Assembly (NCBI GenBank): GCA_040387375.1
Contig: JAZKDW010000037.1
Span: 1 to 60,015 of the forward strand
Length of the DNA: 60,015 nucleotides
Direction of reading: 5' to 3'
From: JAZKDW01 sp040387375
Lineage (GTDB): Bacteria > Pseudomonadota > Gammaproteobacteria > Burkholderiales > Burkholderiaceae_D
Part shown: positions 7,864 through 16,916 of the stretch, in pieces
Position numbering within the stretch: the first letter of the stretch is position 1
How the letters are laid out: every line of letters begins with the position of its first letter
Position numbers and translations under genes: made by a program
The notes under the pieces: generated by a model
Told to the model about the DNA's origin: nothing
What the model saw: the letters and a program-made list of their open reading frames with translations, nothing else
Databases searched by the model: none

Positions 7864-7939
7864 CACCTCCCTCTTGCTTCCTGCGCCCTCCCACAGGGGG
7901 CGCACGGAGGTGTCTGCCATGAATACAACACTTCGCTGA
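7864..7939 (+). promoter_or_regulatory. Structured leader with a six-codon ORF
   Basis: CACCTCC at 7864-7870 can pair with GGAGGTG at 7906-7912, and inside it TGCGCCC at 7882-7888 pairs with GGGCGCA at 7898-7904. GGAGGTG is an excellent ribosome-binding sequence and lies six bases before ATG at 7919, which opens a six-codon frame (Met-Asn-Thr-Thr-Leu-Arg, then TGA at 7937-7939). The outer arm lies at the -10 edge of the predicted promoter, so full pairing would occur only in read-through RNA from the peroxiredoxin gene. Function is not established. Confidence 0.35.
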
Positions 7940-8043
7940 CAGAACAGCGTGGCAGGCTTGTATTTGCTTTGCGCAGAGATCTAAACTGGTCAAGGCCTTG
8001 TTCCGCAAGGCCGGAGGCATGAAATCCAGCCGGTGGAGATAAA

Positions 8044-9588
8044 TTGAATCAATCAGTTTACGAAGGGCTCATCGATCGGCTGGAGGCGGAAGCCGAAAGC
8101 AGGCCGATCGCATTTCGCAGCAAGGTGATCCTCCTCAGCAGCGCTGCATATGCCGCATTGTTCGGCACTCTCTTTTGCATCGCGCTGATGTTATACCTTG
8201 GATTTCACTGGGCTTATTCGGTACACCAGGACAACCAGATTCCCTTTATTGCGCTTGGTCTGTTTACGGCCATCGTGGCGCCTGTCTTCCATGCGGTGCT
8301 GCGCATGTTTTTTACCCGCCTGGAACCGCCAAAGGGACGCATGCTGCAGCCCGAAGAGGCGCCGCATCTGTTCCAGACGCTCGACAGCATCCGGAAAAAA
8401 TTGAACGGCCCGCGCATCCACCACGTCCTGATCGACAAGCATTTTAATGCCGGGATCGTGCAGCTCCCCAAGTGGGGCGGATTTGGCGGGCACACCAATT
8501 ACCTGACCCTCGGGCTGCCGTTTCTATTGGCTGCGCCGACCCTGGAGATGGTCGCCATCATCGCTCACGAGTACGGTCATGTCTGCCGCAATCACGGCAA
8601 GCTGAGTGCGTGGGTTTATCGTCAGCGCCGTACCTTCAGGGCGCTCCATGAGGCCGTCAATTTCATCGGTCGCAAGGACCGTCGCAACGCCGGCCTGGCG
8701 GGCGGTCTGGCGACGGCTACCAACTGGTTCATGGACTACTACAACGGCTATACCTTGGTTCTTTCGCGCCAGCAGGAGTATCAGGCAGACCTTGCGGCGA
8801 GCGCGCTCGTCGGCGCGCAGGTGAATGCCAACGGCCTGATCCGGGGTGCATTGCTGGGAAAGTGGATGCGCGAGGAATTCTGGCCAAAATTGTACCGGCA
8901 GGCCGATACGAGGGCGCAACCCGCAGCCATGCCTTTTGCATCCATGCGCGCCGCCTTCAAGGCCGGGTATGAACAATGGGCGACGCCGGAACGCCTGGAG
9001 GCCGTATGGCGCGAGAAATCGGACCTCCACGATACCCATCCGAGCTTGCGTCTTCGCGTAGAGGCAACCGGGCACCCGCCGCAATTACCGCGCGGTACAG
9101 AGTTGACCGCCGCCGAAGTGCTGTTGGGGGCGGCCACCCCGCGCCTGATCCTGGAGTTCGATCAGGCATGGTGGCGCGACGGCAGGCAAGCCTGGGAATC
9201 GAGGCATCAATACGTGACACTGTCCATGCAGCGGCTGCATGGTCTCGGCAGGCGTTCCATCAACACTTTGCAGCTGCATGAACTGCACGATTTTGCATTG
9301 CTCAAATCGGAGTTCTATTCGCCGCGTCAGGCCAAGCCGGCACTTGAACATCTGCTGCGGCAACCCGGCGGCCCCTTCCCCAGAGCCGCTTATATTTACG
9401 GACGAGTGCTGCTGGAGGAAGGTGATGAACTTGGCCTTGATCATCTTGCCGTCGCCGCCAATGGCGACCCTTGCCTGGCCAGGAATGTAGCGCAGGCCGG
9501 GTATTTTTTCCTGCTTGAAAAACGCGGCGAAGAAGCCGCAAAAACCTGGTGGGGAAATATTTTGTACGGCGACCATCGTCCACCTTGA
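8044..9588 (+). CDS. Membrane M48-family zinc metallopeptidase
   Basis: A 514-residue protein with two N-terminal membrane helices (about residues 28-57 and 66-90) and a peptidase domain. The zinc-binding HEYGH is at 175-179 and the third ligand is probably Glu245 in EYQAD, as in HtpX/Ste24-like M48 enzymes. The C-terminal 200 residues contain helical, TPR-like sequence without a motif I can name. It starts with TTG after GGTGGAG. A hairpin (GGCCTTG/CAAGGCC, 7994-8012) lies just upstream. Substrate unknown; membrane-protein quality control is a reasonable guess. Confidence 0.85.
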   Translation: MNQSVYEGLIDRLEAEAESRPIAFRSKVILLSSAAYAALFGTLFCIALMLYLGFHWAYSVHQDNQIPFIALGLFTAIVAPVFHAVLRMFFTRLEPPKGRMLQPEEAPHLFQTLDSIRKKLNGPRIHHVLIDKHFNAGIVQLPKWGGFGGHTNYLTLGLPFLLAAPTLEMVAIIAHEYGHVCRNHGKLSAWVYRQRRTFRALHEAVNFIGRKDRRNAGLAGGLATATNWFMDYYNGYTLVLSRQQEYQADLAASALVGAQVNANGLIRGALLGKWMREEFWPKLYRQADTRAQPAAMPFASMRAAFKAGYEQWATPERLEAVWREKSDLHDTHPSLRLRVEATGHPPQLPRGTELTAAEVLLGAATPRLILEFDQAWWRDGRQAWESRHQYVTLSMQRLHGLGRRSINTLQLHELHDFALLKSEFYSPRQAKPALEHLLRQPGGPFPRAAYIYGRVLLEEGDELGLDHLAVAANGDPCLARNVAQAGYFFLLEKRGEEAAKTWWGNILYGDHRPP

Positions 9589-9617
9589 ATTTCAAGCAGA
9601 CCGGGCTTGATTTATTA

Positions 9618-9636
9618 AATGAGAATGGTTATCATT
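9618..9636. promoter_or_regulatory. Fur box upstream of the siderophore receptor
   Basis: AATGAGAATGGTTATCATT matches the Fur consensus well and has the expected inverted symmetry (TGAGAAT/GTTATCA). It lies about 110 bases before the receptor start. This predicts iron repression of the receptor and probably of the following piuC-like gene. Confidence 0.85.
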
Positions 9637-9744
9637 AATAAACATACTTCCTGACCGGAAGTATTTACACATTAGCCAGCAATTCCATGTTCAGCCGGAT
9701 AGCCAGCCAGACCCCCTGCGGGATCCACCCTGGAGAACATGAGA

Positions 9745-11958
9745 ATGAAACGCTTGCCCCTGTTACGCCCGATCGCGGCCGAAATCAACACCCTGGTTTT
9801 CCCCTCGACTGGCCCACGCCGTCCTGCGCTATTGCCGCTCGGCGCAATGGTCGCCGCGATCGCATTCTCCGGTAACAGTGTGCACGCGCAAACCGCGCCG
9901 CCTGAAGCAGGCAAGCAAGCCGCCGCCAGCGAGGCCGCCTCGCTGCCTGCCATCGATGTGAAAACAAAACGCGAAGAAACCGGCTATCAGGGTGTCAAGA
10001 CGCAAGTCGGCAAAACGCCGCAATTGCTGCGGGATATACCCTCCGCCATCACTGTCGTTACCGACCAGTTGATCCAGGACCGCAATGCCGACACGCTGAA
10101 GGAAGCGCTGCGCAATGTCGCCGGACTGACGTTCAACGCGGGCGAAGGCGGCCGCATCGGCGACAACATCACCTTGCGCGGTTACTCGCTGGTAGGCGAC
10201 CTGTACCTCGACGGCATCCGCGATATCGCGCAATACAATCGTGAAGTATTCAATGTCGAACAGGTCGATGTGCTGCGCGGTTCTGCATCCATGCTGTTTG
10301 GCCGCGGCTCGACCGGCGGTGTGGTCAACCAGGTCAGCAAAAAGCCATTTTTGTCTAACATCAACGAAGCATCGGCCACGATCGGCAGCGACTCCTACAA
10401 GCGCGCCACCGCAGACCTGAACCGGGTGGTCGGTGAAAATGCCGCCATCCGCCTGAACGTGATGAAAACCGACACCGGCAGTTTCCGCGATGGCGTCGAG
10501 AGTGATCGCTGGGGCATCGCGCCGTCGTTCAGCTGGGGCATAGGCACCAGGAATGAATTTAACCTGTCCTACTATCGCCTGAAAGGCAACACCGTGCCCG
10601 ACTTCGGTGTTCCTTACTTCGAGGGCAAACCGCTGGATGTGCCGGTCAACACGTTTTATGGTTTGCCCGGCACCGACTACCAGAAAGAAGATACGGCGAT
10701 GTCGACCGCCAGCTGGATTCACCGCTTCGACAATGACACCACCTTGAAGACAGTGATACGCAAGGCGGATTACGATCGCGATCTGTGGGCTGTGGCGCCG
10801 AGGTTACCACCCGGGCTGACCTCGATCAGCCCGACGACGGTGATGAACCGTCAGGCGCAGCGGCGCGGCGGTGAAGAACATACGCTGACCAGCCAGACGG
10901 ATTTCACGACCAAGCTCACTACCGGCAGCATCAAGCATGAACTGCTGGCGGGACTTGAACTGGTAAGAGAGGACGCCAATCGCTGGAGCTACGCCGGCAC
11001 ACCGGCCAACCCCGCCACGACCGTCGGCAATCCCAATCCGTATCCGACCCTGCCGGCCGGCTATGGCAACAAGACCAGACTCAGTCCAGTGAGCTACTCG
11101 GCCGACACGGTCGGCATTTACGCGCAGGACATGATTGCACTGACACCGCAATGGAAGGTGCTGGTGGGTGGACGCCATGACGACTTCAAGGCCGACTATA
11201 AGCGCACCGCGCCCGCCGGTCCGCTGTCGCGCACCGATCGTGTCTGGAGCTATCGCACCGGCGTGATTTACCAGCCTACCGATACCCAGTCGTATTACGC
11301 CTCCTACGGCACGTCGTTCAATCCATCGGGCGAGCTGTATGCATTGGATGACCGTGGCGCCAACACGCCGCCGGAAAAAAATCGCAACATCGAGATTGGC
11401 GCCAAATGGGATCTGATGGACGGCAATCTGATGTTCCGCACGGCGCTGTTCCGATCGGAAAAACGCAATGAGCGCAACACCGACCTGGCGGTCAGCATCG
11501 AGGAAAATCTTCTCAGCGGAAAACGCCATACCGACGGCATTGAATTTGAACTAGCCGGACGCATCACGCCGCGCTGGGAAATTTTCGGCGGGCTGGCGTT
11601 CATGAAAGCATCGATCGACGCCGCTACCGGTTCGCAGGCAAACACGCTCGGGAAAACCCCGGTCAATACGCCCGATTACACCGCGAATGTGTGGAGCACC
11701 TACAAGCTCGACGACCGCTGGAAAATCGGTGGCGGCGTGGAAGCGGTCGGCAAGCGTTATGCCAACCCGACCAACACCAACGCTACGCCTTCCTATGTGC
11801 GCCTGGATGCGATGCTTGAATACCAGGTAGAAAAATACGCGGTGAAGCTGAACGTGTTCAACCTGATGAACACAAAGTATTATGAAGGTGTGTACTCGGG
11901 GCATGCCGTGCCGGGCACGGTGCGCACCGCGCAGCTGACCGTATCGACAAAATTTTAA
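9745..11958 (+). CDS. fiu: TonB-dependent catecholate siderophore receptor, Fiu-like
   Basis: A 737-residue outer-membrane receptor for ferric siderophores. It has a long N-terminal export segment ending near VHAQT, a plug domain (from about residue 90: RDIPSAITVV, then VEQVDVLRGSASMLFGRGS) and a beta-barrel ending in the C-terminal aromatic TKF. The plug and the neighbouring PiuC-like gene point to the Fiu/PiuA group, which takes up monomeric catecholates. I prefer the ATG at 9745, nine bases after GGAG, over that at 9739. A strong Fur box lies upstream. Confidence 0.88.
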   Translation: MKRLPLLRPIAAEINTLVFPSTGPRRPALLPLGAMVAAIAFSGNSVHAQTAPPEAGKQAAASEAASLPAIDVKTKREETGYQGVKTQVGKTPQLLRDIPSAITVVTDQLIQDRNADTLKEALRNVAGLTFNAGEGGRIGDNITLRGYSLVGDLYLDGIRDIAQYNREVFNVEQVDVLRGSASMLFGRGSTGGVVNQVSKKPFLSNINEASATIGSDSYKRATADLNRVVGENAAIRLNVMKTDTGSFRDGVESDRWGIAPSFSWGIGTRNEFNLSYYRLKGNTVPDFGVPYFEGKPLDVPVNTFYGLPGTDYQKEDTAMSTASWIHRFDNDTTLKTVIRKADYDRDLWAVAPRLPPGLTSISPTTVMNRQAQRRGGEEHTLTSQTDFTTKLTTGSIKHELLAGLELVREDANRWSYAGTPANPATTVGNPNPYPTLPAGYGNKTRLSPVSYSADTVGIYAQDMIALTPQWKVLVGGRHDDFKADYKRTAPAGPLSRTDRVWSYRTGVIYQPTDTQSYYASYGTSFNPSGELYALDDRGANTPPEKNRNIEIGAKWDLMDGNLMFRTALFRSEKRNERNTDLAVSIEENLLSGKRHTDGIEFELAGRITPRWEIFGGLAFMKASIDAATGSQANTLGKTPVNTPDYTANVWSTYKLDDRWKIGGGVEAVGKRYANPTNTNATPSYVRLDAMLEYQVEKYAVKLNVFNLMNTKYYEGVYSGHAVPGTVRTAQLTVSTKF

Positions 11959-11973
11959 ACAGCGAAAGCGCCG

Positions 11974-12657
11974 ATGTTATTACGCGTCCCCCAGGTATTG
12001 CAGCCGGAAGCAGTGGCGCGCTGCCGTGCAATCATCGAGGCAGCCGACTGGGCCGACGGCCGCATTACCGCCGGTACCCAGTCAGGGCAGGTGAAGAACA
12101 ATCGCCAGTTGCCGGAAGATGCGGAGGCGTCGCGCGCGGCGCGTGCGATCGTGCTTGATGCGCTCGGCAGGAGCGCGCTTTTCATCACGGGCGCGCTGCC
12201 GAAAAAAACCTTCCCGCCGCTATTCAATCGTTACGATGGCGCCGCCAATGCCTTCGGCAACCATATCGACAACGCGGTGCGCACATCTCCAATATCCGGC
12301 GCGTGGGTGCGCACCGATTTGTCGGCCACGCTGTTCCTGTCCGACCCGGACGAGTATGAAGGCGGCGAATTGGTCATCGAAGACAGCTTCGGCACACAAT
12401 CGGTCAAGCTGCCCGCCGGCGATCTGATTCTCTATCCGGCGTCGAGCGTACATCGGGTCGAGCCGGTGACCAGCGGCACCCGGCTGGCCTCGTTCTTCTG
12501 GGTGGAAAGCATGGTGCGCGACGATGCGCAGCGCAGGGTGCTGTTCGATCTTGACATGTCGATCCTGACGCTGCGCGGCACGGACGGCGACACCGACCCG
12601 GTGATCCGCCTGACCGGTTGTTATCACAACTTGTTGCGGATGTGGGCTGATACCTGA
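11974..12657 (+). CDS. piuC: Fe(II)/2-oxoglutarate-dependent PKHD-type hydroxylase (PiuC/YbiX family)
   Basis: A 227-residue oxygenase with the iron-binding HxD pair His97/Asp99 (GNHIDNAVR), the distal His160 (SSVHRVEP) and the 2-oxoglutarate-binding Arg170. This family is typically found beside Fiu/PiuA-type siderophore receptors and is iron-regulated; its substrate is not firmly known. It starts 15 bases after the receptor gene, so the two are probably co-transcribed. Length is normal for the family (about 226). Confidence 0.9.
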   Translation: MLLRVPQVLQPEAVARCRAIIEAADWADGRITAGTQSGQVKNNRQLPEDAEASRAARAIVLDALGRSALFITGALPKKTFPPLFNRYDGAANAFGNHIDNAVRTSPISGAWVRTDLSATLFLSDPDEYEGGELVIEDSFGTQSVKLPAGDLILYPASSVHRVEPVTSGTRLASFFWVESMVRDDAQRRVLFDLDMSILTLRGTDGDTDPVIRLTGCYHNLLRMWADT

Positions 12658-12793
12658 CAACCTAAAAACCTGTTCACCTGCCCGCACGGCCGTCTTGCGT
12701 TATCATGGCGGCTTGTTCCCGCCCTGGTTCGATTGCAATCATTTCGTGCTACCGGACTCCAGGCTATTTCTCCCCATCACTTTCGAGGCCCCC

Positions 12794-13267
12794 ATGAAAG
12801 GTGACGCTAATATCATCAGGCTGCTTAACGCCCAGCTGACCAACGAACTCACTGCGATCAACCAGTATTTCCTGCATGCCCGCATGTATCAGCATTGGGG
12901 CCTGGAAAAAATCGGCAAGAAAGAATACGACGAGTCGATCGGTGAAATGAAACATGCGGACAAGCTGATCAACCGCGTCCTGATGCTGGAGGGTTTGCCG
13001 AATCTGCAGGCATTGCATAAATTGATGATCGGCGAGAACACACCCGAGATGCTGCAATGTGATTTGAAGCTTGAGCAGATATCGCAAAAAACGGTCAAGG
13101 AAGGCATTGCCGCATCGGAGGCTGCCGGCGATTATGTGTCGCGCGAAATCTTCCAGGATATTCTCGACGACACGGAAGAACACATAGACTGGATCGAGAC
13201 CCAACTTGACCTGATCGATAAAGTCGGCCTGCAGAACTTCCTGCAGTCGCAGATGGTCAGTTCCTGA
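12794..13267 (+). CDS. bfr: Bacterioferritin
   Basis: A 157-residue four-helix iron-storage protein that aligns without gaps to E. coli Bfr. Heme ligand Met52 and ferroxidase residues Glu18, Glu51, His54, Glu94 and His130 are present. The position of Glu127 is Thr in the stretch DDTEEH, so one ferroxidase ligand differs. Bfd at 5.1 kb is its likely reductant. I chose the start MKGDANII at 12794; the longer frame from 12695 covers intergenic DNA. A terminator hairpin follows at 13311. Confidence 0.93.
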   Translation: MKGDANIIRLLNAQLTNELTAINQYFLHARMYQHWGLEKIGKKEYDESIGEMKHADKLINRVLMLEGLPNLQALHKLMIGENTPEMLQCDLKLEQISQKTVKEGIAASEAAGDYVSREIFQDILDDTEEHIDWIETQLDLIDKVGLQNFLQSQMVSS

Positions 13268-13310
13268 CGAGAAGTAACCGGCCGCGTACTTAGCCGCGTG
13301 AGCAGGCAAA

Positions 13311-13337
13311 AAAATGGAGCGCATGGCGCTCCATTTT
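13311..13337. terminator. Bidirectional terminator between bfr and the GST gene
   Basis: Twelve-base arms AAAATGGAGCGC and GCGCTCCATTTT with a three-base loop; the run of T on one side and of A on the other suits both convergent transcripts. Confidence 0.85.
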
Positions 13338-13364
13338 TATTATCACGACCGCACGCCACTTTGT

Positions 13365-13973
13365 TTATTTCGGCGCCGTGTCCTTGAACGAAGGCCGTTC
13401 CGATATTTTATCGAACAGCTTGCCCAGATTCGGGTGGTCTTCGCGCCAGTTAATTTCCGGAAAGCGGAACGACAGCCAGCCCAGCGCACAACCCACCGCA
13501 ACATCGGCGAGCGTGTACTGATTGCCTGCGCAATACGGCGTTTCCGCCAGACCCGACGATAACGATTGCAGACCGGCGCGTACTTTACCCATCTGGCGCG
13601 TCATCCATTCCTCGCTCTGCTGTTCTGCGGGCCGCAGGGTTTTTTCAAGGCGGATCAGGACGGCGGCTTCAAGCACGCCATCTGCCAGCGCTTCCCAGCA
13701 TTTGACGCCGGCACGCTCACGGCTCTGTTGCGGAATCAGCTTGCCGACCGGCGTCAGGGTGTCCAGGTACTCGACAATCACGTGCGAATCGAACATGGCG
13801 CCGCCATCTTCCATGATCAGGCACGGCACCTTGCCTAGCGGGTTGGATTCCGAGATCCTGGTATCGGGACTCCACACATTATCGATAATAAAATCATAAT
13901 CAATCTTCTTTTCCGCCATCACAACGCGGACTTTGCGAACAAAGGGGCTGGCGAGCGTGCCGATCAGTTTCAT
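13365..13973 (-). CDS. Glutathione S-transferase family protein
   Basis: A 202-residue soluble GST. The thioredoxin-like N-terminal half starts MKLIGTLASPFVRKVRV, with Ser9 as the probable glutathione-activating residue, and includes GKVPCLIMEDG and the DSHVIVEYL glutathione-binding segment. The helical C-terminal half has the N-capping motif TLADVAVGCALG. It resembles the YibF-like group of uncertain substrate. It converges on bfr across a shared terminator. A TATAAT-like box on the minus strand at 14001-14006 may be its -10. Confidence 0.85.
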   Translation of the reverse strand: MKLIGTLASPFVRKVRVVMAEKKIDYDFIIDNVWSPDTRISESNPLGKVPCLIMEDGGAMFDSHVIVEYLDTLTPVGKLIPQQSRERAGVKCWEALADGVLEAAVLIRLEKTLRPAEQQSEEWMTRQMGKVRAGLQSLSSGLAETPYCAGNQYTLADVAVGCALGWLSFRFPEINWREDHPNLGKLFDKISERPSFKDTAPK

Positions 13974-14217
13974 AGAATTCTTGAGGTGGGATTGGGGCCG
14001 ATTATAACATTGGCGCCTGGCGCATCCAGCCCCCTTCGGCAGGCAAGCTATCGCGCAAGTGGTGGATTTCGGCCGGGCTGCGAATGGTAAAATTGCGCCT
14101 TGATTCAGCTATTGAACCAGTTTCTGCGGCACTAGCGGGTCACCTGGCGACGGACTAGATTGTTTCCAGCTGACCCACCAGGCACGTACTTTCATTCACA
14201 TCACCGCTCCCACTACC

Positions 14218-15585
14218 ATGCCTCTCACCACGCTTTCCGCCCTTTCTCCACTCGATGGCCGCTACGCTGCCAGGACCGACAAACTGCGCCCGATCCTGTC
14301 CGAGGCCGGCTTCATGCACCATCGTGTCAAAGTGGAAATCGCATGGCTGCAAGCGCTGGCAGCGGCGGGTTTTGCCGAAATCAAGCCGTTTTCCGCAGCC
14401 GCAAACGGCTTGCTCGACAAACTGGCGGCCGATTTCACCGAAGCCGATGCAGAGAAGATCAAGGCCATCGAAGCCGTCACCAATCACGACGTCAAGGCGG
14501 TCGAGTACTGGCTCAAGGAACAAGTCGCCGATGTGCCGGAACTGGTCGCCGCGTCCGAATTCATCCATTTTGCGTGTACCTCGGAAGACATCAACAATAC
14601 CTCCCACGGCATGATGCTCAAAGCCGCACGCGACAGCGTGCTGCTGCCGGCGCTGCAAGACCTGAGCGCCAAGCTCACCGAACTGGCCCACACCAACGCA
14701 GACGTGCCGATGATGTCGCGCACCCACGGCCAGCCCGCCAGCCCGACGACGCTCGGTAAGGAAATGGCAAACGTCGTCGCGCGCCTCAAGCGTGCGGAAC
14801 AGCGCATTGCCGCCGTCGAAATCCTCGGCAAAATGAATGGCGCCGTGGGTAACTACAATGCGCACCTGTCAGCTTATCCCGATGTCGATTGGGAAGCGTT
14901 TTCAAAGGACGTGATCGAGAAAAGGTTAGGACTCACTTTCAATCCGTACACGATCCAGATTGAGCCGCATGACTATATGGCGGAATTGTTCGATGCGGTC
15001 GCACGCACCAACACGATCTTGCTCGACCTCAACCGCGACATCTGGGGTTACATCTCGCTGGGTTATTTCAAGCAGCGCACCAAGGCCGGGGAAATCGGCT
15101 CCTCGACCATGCCGCACAAGGTCAATCCTATCGATTTCGAGAATTCCGAAGGCAACCTGGGCATGGCCAACGCCGTGCTGAAACACATGGCCGAAAAGCT
15201 GCCGGTGTCACGCTGGCAGCGCGACCTGACCGATTCCACCGTGCTGCGCAATATCGGCGTCGGGCTGGGATACACGATATTGGCCTACGACAGCTGCCTG
15301 CGCGGACTGAACAAGCTGGAAGTCAATCCGGCCCGCATGGCGGAAGACCTGGACGCAACATGGGAAGTATTGGCCGAGCCGGTGCAAACCGTCATGCGTC
15401 GCTACGGCATCGAAAATCCGTATGAACAACTGAAGGAACTGACCCGCGGCAAAGGCATTTCCAGGGATGCGCTGCGCGAATTCATCAATGGCCTGGCGAT
15501 ACCGCAGGCAGCCAAAGACCATTTGCTGGCGATGACACCGGCCAATTACATCGGCATTGCCAGCGAACTTGCCCGGAAAATTTAA
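14218..15585 (+). CDS. purB: Adenylosuccinate lyase
   Basis: PurB removes fumarate from both SAICAR and adenylosuccinate in purine synthesis. The 455-residue protein carries the fumarase/aspartase signature GSSTMPHKVNP at 294-304, with catalytic Ser295, and the catalytic-base His170 in SRTHGQPASP. Length matches E. coli PurB (456). About 240 bases separate it from the divergent GST gene; no regulator lies nearby. Confidence 0.96.
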   Translation: MPLTTLSALSPLDGRYAARTDKLRPILSEAGFMHHRVKVEIAWLQALAAAGFAEIKPFSAAANGLLDKLAADFTEADAEKIKAIEAVTNHDVKAVEYWLKEQVADVPELVAASEFIHFACTSEDINNTSHGMMLKAARDSVLLPALQDLSAKLTELAHTNADVPMMSRTHGQPASPTTLGKEMANVVARLKRAEQRIAAVEILGKMNGAVGNYNAHLSAYPDVDWEAFSKDVIEKRLGLTFNPYTIQIEPHDYMAELFDAVARTNTILLDLNRDIWGYISLGYFKQRTKAGEIGSSTMPHKVNPIDFENSEGNLGMANAVLKHMAEKLPVSRWQRDLTDSTVLRNIGVGLGYTILAYDSCLRGLNKLEVNPARMAEDLDATWEVLAEPVQTVMRRYGIENPYEQLKELTRGKGISRDALREFINGLAIPQAAKDHLLAMTPANYIGIASELARKI

Positions 15586-15659
15586 TTTCCTTGCGTCCAT
15601 AAATAAAAAAATGGCATATGATGATGTTTTCCATTTGCCAACCTGATAAAGGAGTTCGT

Positions 15660-16112
15660 ATGAAGCGTCTGTATTCTGCACTCGTTCTGACCACATTGAT
15701 GGCGGCTCCTTTTGCCGCGCAAGCACAGTTTGCCAAGGCGGAAGACGCGGTCAAATACCGCCAGTCCGCCTTGACGGTGATGGCTAATCATTTCGGCCGC
15801 GTCGGTGCCGTTGTCAAGGGCGACAGGCCATACGACAAAGCCGCAGTGGAAGCCGATGTGGCAATCATTGAAACAATGGCAAAACTGCCTTGGCACGCTT
15901 TCACGCCGGGCTCCGATCTTGCAAATTCAAAAGCAAAGCCGGAAATCTGGAAAGAGCAGGATAAATTCAAGGCCGCTTCCCAAAATCTGCAGTCTGACAT
16001 AGCCAAATTGTCTGCCGCCGCCAAAGCGGGCGACCTGGGCATGATCAAGACAGCGTTCGGCGCCGCCGGCCAGTCATGCAAGGCTTGCCACGACAATTAC
16101 CGCGCGAAGTAA
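15660..16112 (+). CDS. Cytochrome c' (c-556 type), periplasmic
   Basis: A 150-residue exported monoheme cytochrome. The signal peptide spans about residues 1-22 (ending AAQAQ), and the heme attachment motif CKACH is near the C-terminus at 140-144, the typical four-helix cytochrome c' layout. Such proteins bind nitric oxide or shuttle electrons. AAGGAG precedes the ATG. The convergent neighbour is a cytochrome b561-type protein, suggesting a possible electron-transfer pair. Confidence 0.9.
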   Translation: MKRLYSALVLTTLMAAPFAAQAQFAKAEDAVKYRQSALTVMANHFGRVGAVVKGDRPYDKAAVEADVAIIETMAKLPWHAFTPGSDLANSKAKPEIWKEQDKFKAASQNLQSDIAKLSAAAKAGDLGMIKTAFGAAGQSCKACHDNYRAK

Positions 16113-16142
16113 TAATCGTTGCCGCCAGTGGTTTGACGGGAA

Positions 16143-16172
16143 AAAAAATCCGCCGAAAGGGCGGATTTTTTT
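16143..16172. terminator. Terminator after the cytochrome c' gene
   Basis: AAAAAATCCGCC and GGCGGATTTTTT form a twelve-base stem around a short GAAAG loop, ending in a T-run. It lies between convergent genes and can act in both directions. Confidence 0.88.
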
Positions 16173-16191
16173 ATGGTTGGCGCAGCTGTTA

Positions 16192-16860
16192 TCAGGGCTT
16201 CAGATTAATCAGACCATACACCGCCACCGCGCACACAGCCAGAACCAGCACTGCCACCAGCCGCATTTTCCATGAATCATCCGCCACCGGTGCGTCAATA
16301 TCGATTTCCTTGTCGCCGGTGATCATCGGCTTCACCAGATTTTCCTTCTTCCCGAAATAATAGAACGCGATCGCAGCGACATGCACTCCGATCAGGATGA
16401 AAATCAGCCACCCGGTCACATCCTTGTGAAACCAGGTGATGCGATCGGATAATTCCTTGCTGATGAACTTGACCAGCGGTCCTTCGCTGGCAATGTCGTC
16501 ATTGGCAAACAGACCTGTTGCCGCCTGCAGCAGGATGACACCCAGCATTGCAAACACCGCCAGGCTGCCGAGCGGATTATGGCCCAGGCTTGTACGCTGA
16601 ACGGCGCCTTTTCCCTGCTTCAGGTAAGCCATGATGACCGCCGGCGATGGAATGAAATCGCTGAACCGCGCATAACGTGTGCCAACCAGCCCCCACACGA
16701 TGCGAAAAAAAATCAGCGTCAATACCGCATAACCTGACAGGAAATGCCACTCCATCGCATTGCCGCCAATCTTCTGCGTAATAAGGGAGATCGTAATCAG
16801 CACCACCAGCGTCCAGTGGAACAGACGCACCGGTAAATCCCATACCCGTATTTTTTTCAT
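16192..16860 (-). CDS. Cytochrome b561 / Ni-Fe hydrogenase b-type cytochrome domain protein
   Basis: A 222-residue inner-membrane diheme cytochrome b. It starts MKKIRVWDLPVRLFHWTLVV, the usual N-terminus with His15 as a heme ligand. Further histidines lie in EWHFLSG, GHNPLG, TWFHKDVTG and GVHVAA within predicted helices, and a last helix follows a charged loop. This family often reduces periplasmic c-type cytochromes, and the adjacent cytochrome c' is a plausible partner. The ATG at 16860 fits the family; no strong ribosome-binding site is visible. Confidence 0.87.
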   Translation of the reverse strand: MKKIRVWDLPVRLFHWTLVVLITISLITQKIGGNAMEWHFLSGYAVLTLIFFRIVWGLVGTRYARFSDFIPSPAVIMAYLKQGKGAVQRTSLGHNPLGSLAVFAMLGVILLQAATGLFANDDIASEGPLVKFISKELSDRITWFHKDVTGWLIFILIGVHVAAIAFYYFGKKENLVKPMITGDKEIDIDAPVADDSWKMRLVAVLVLAVCAVAVYGLINLKP

Positions 16861-16916
16861 GTTGTATTTGTAGGTGGTTGCAAGTGAGACACTAGTGTAG
16901 CCGAAATAATGTAGCC

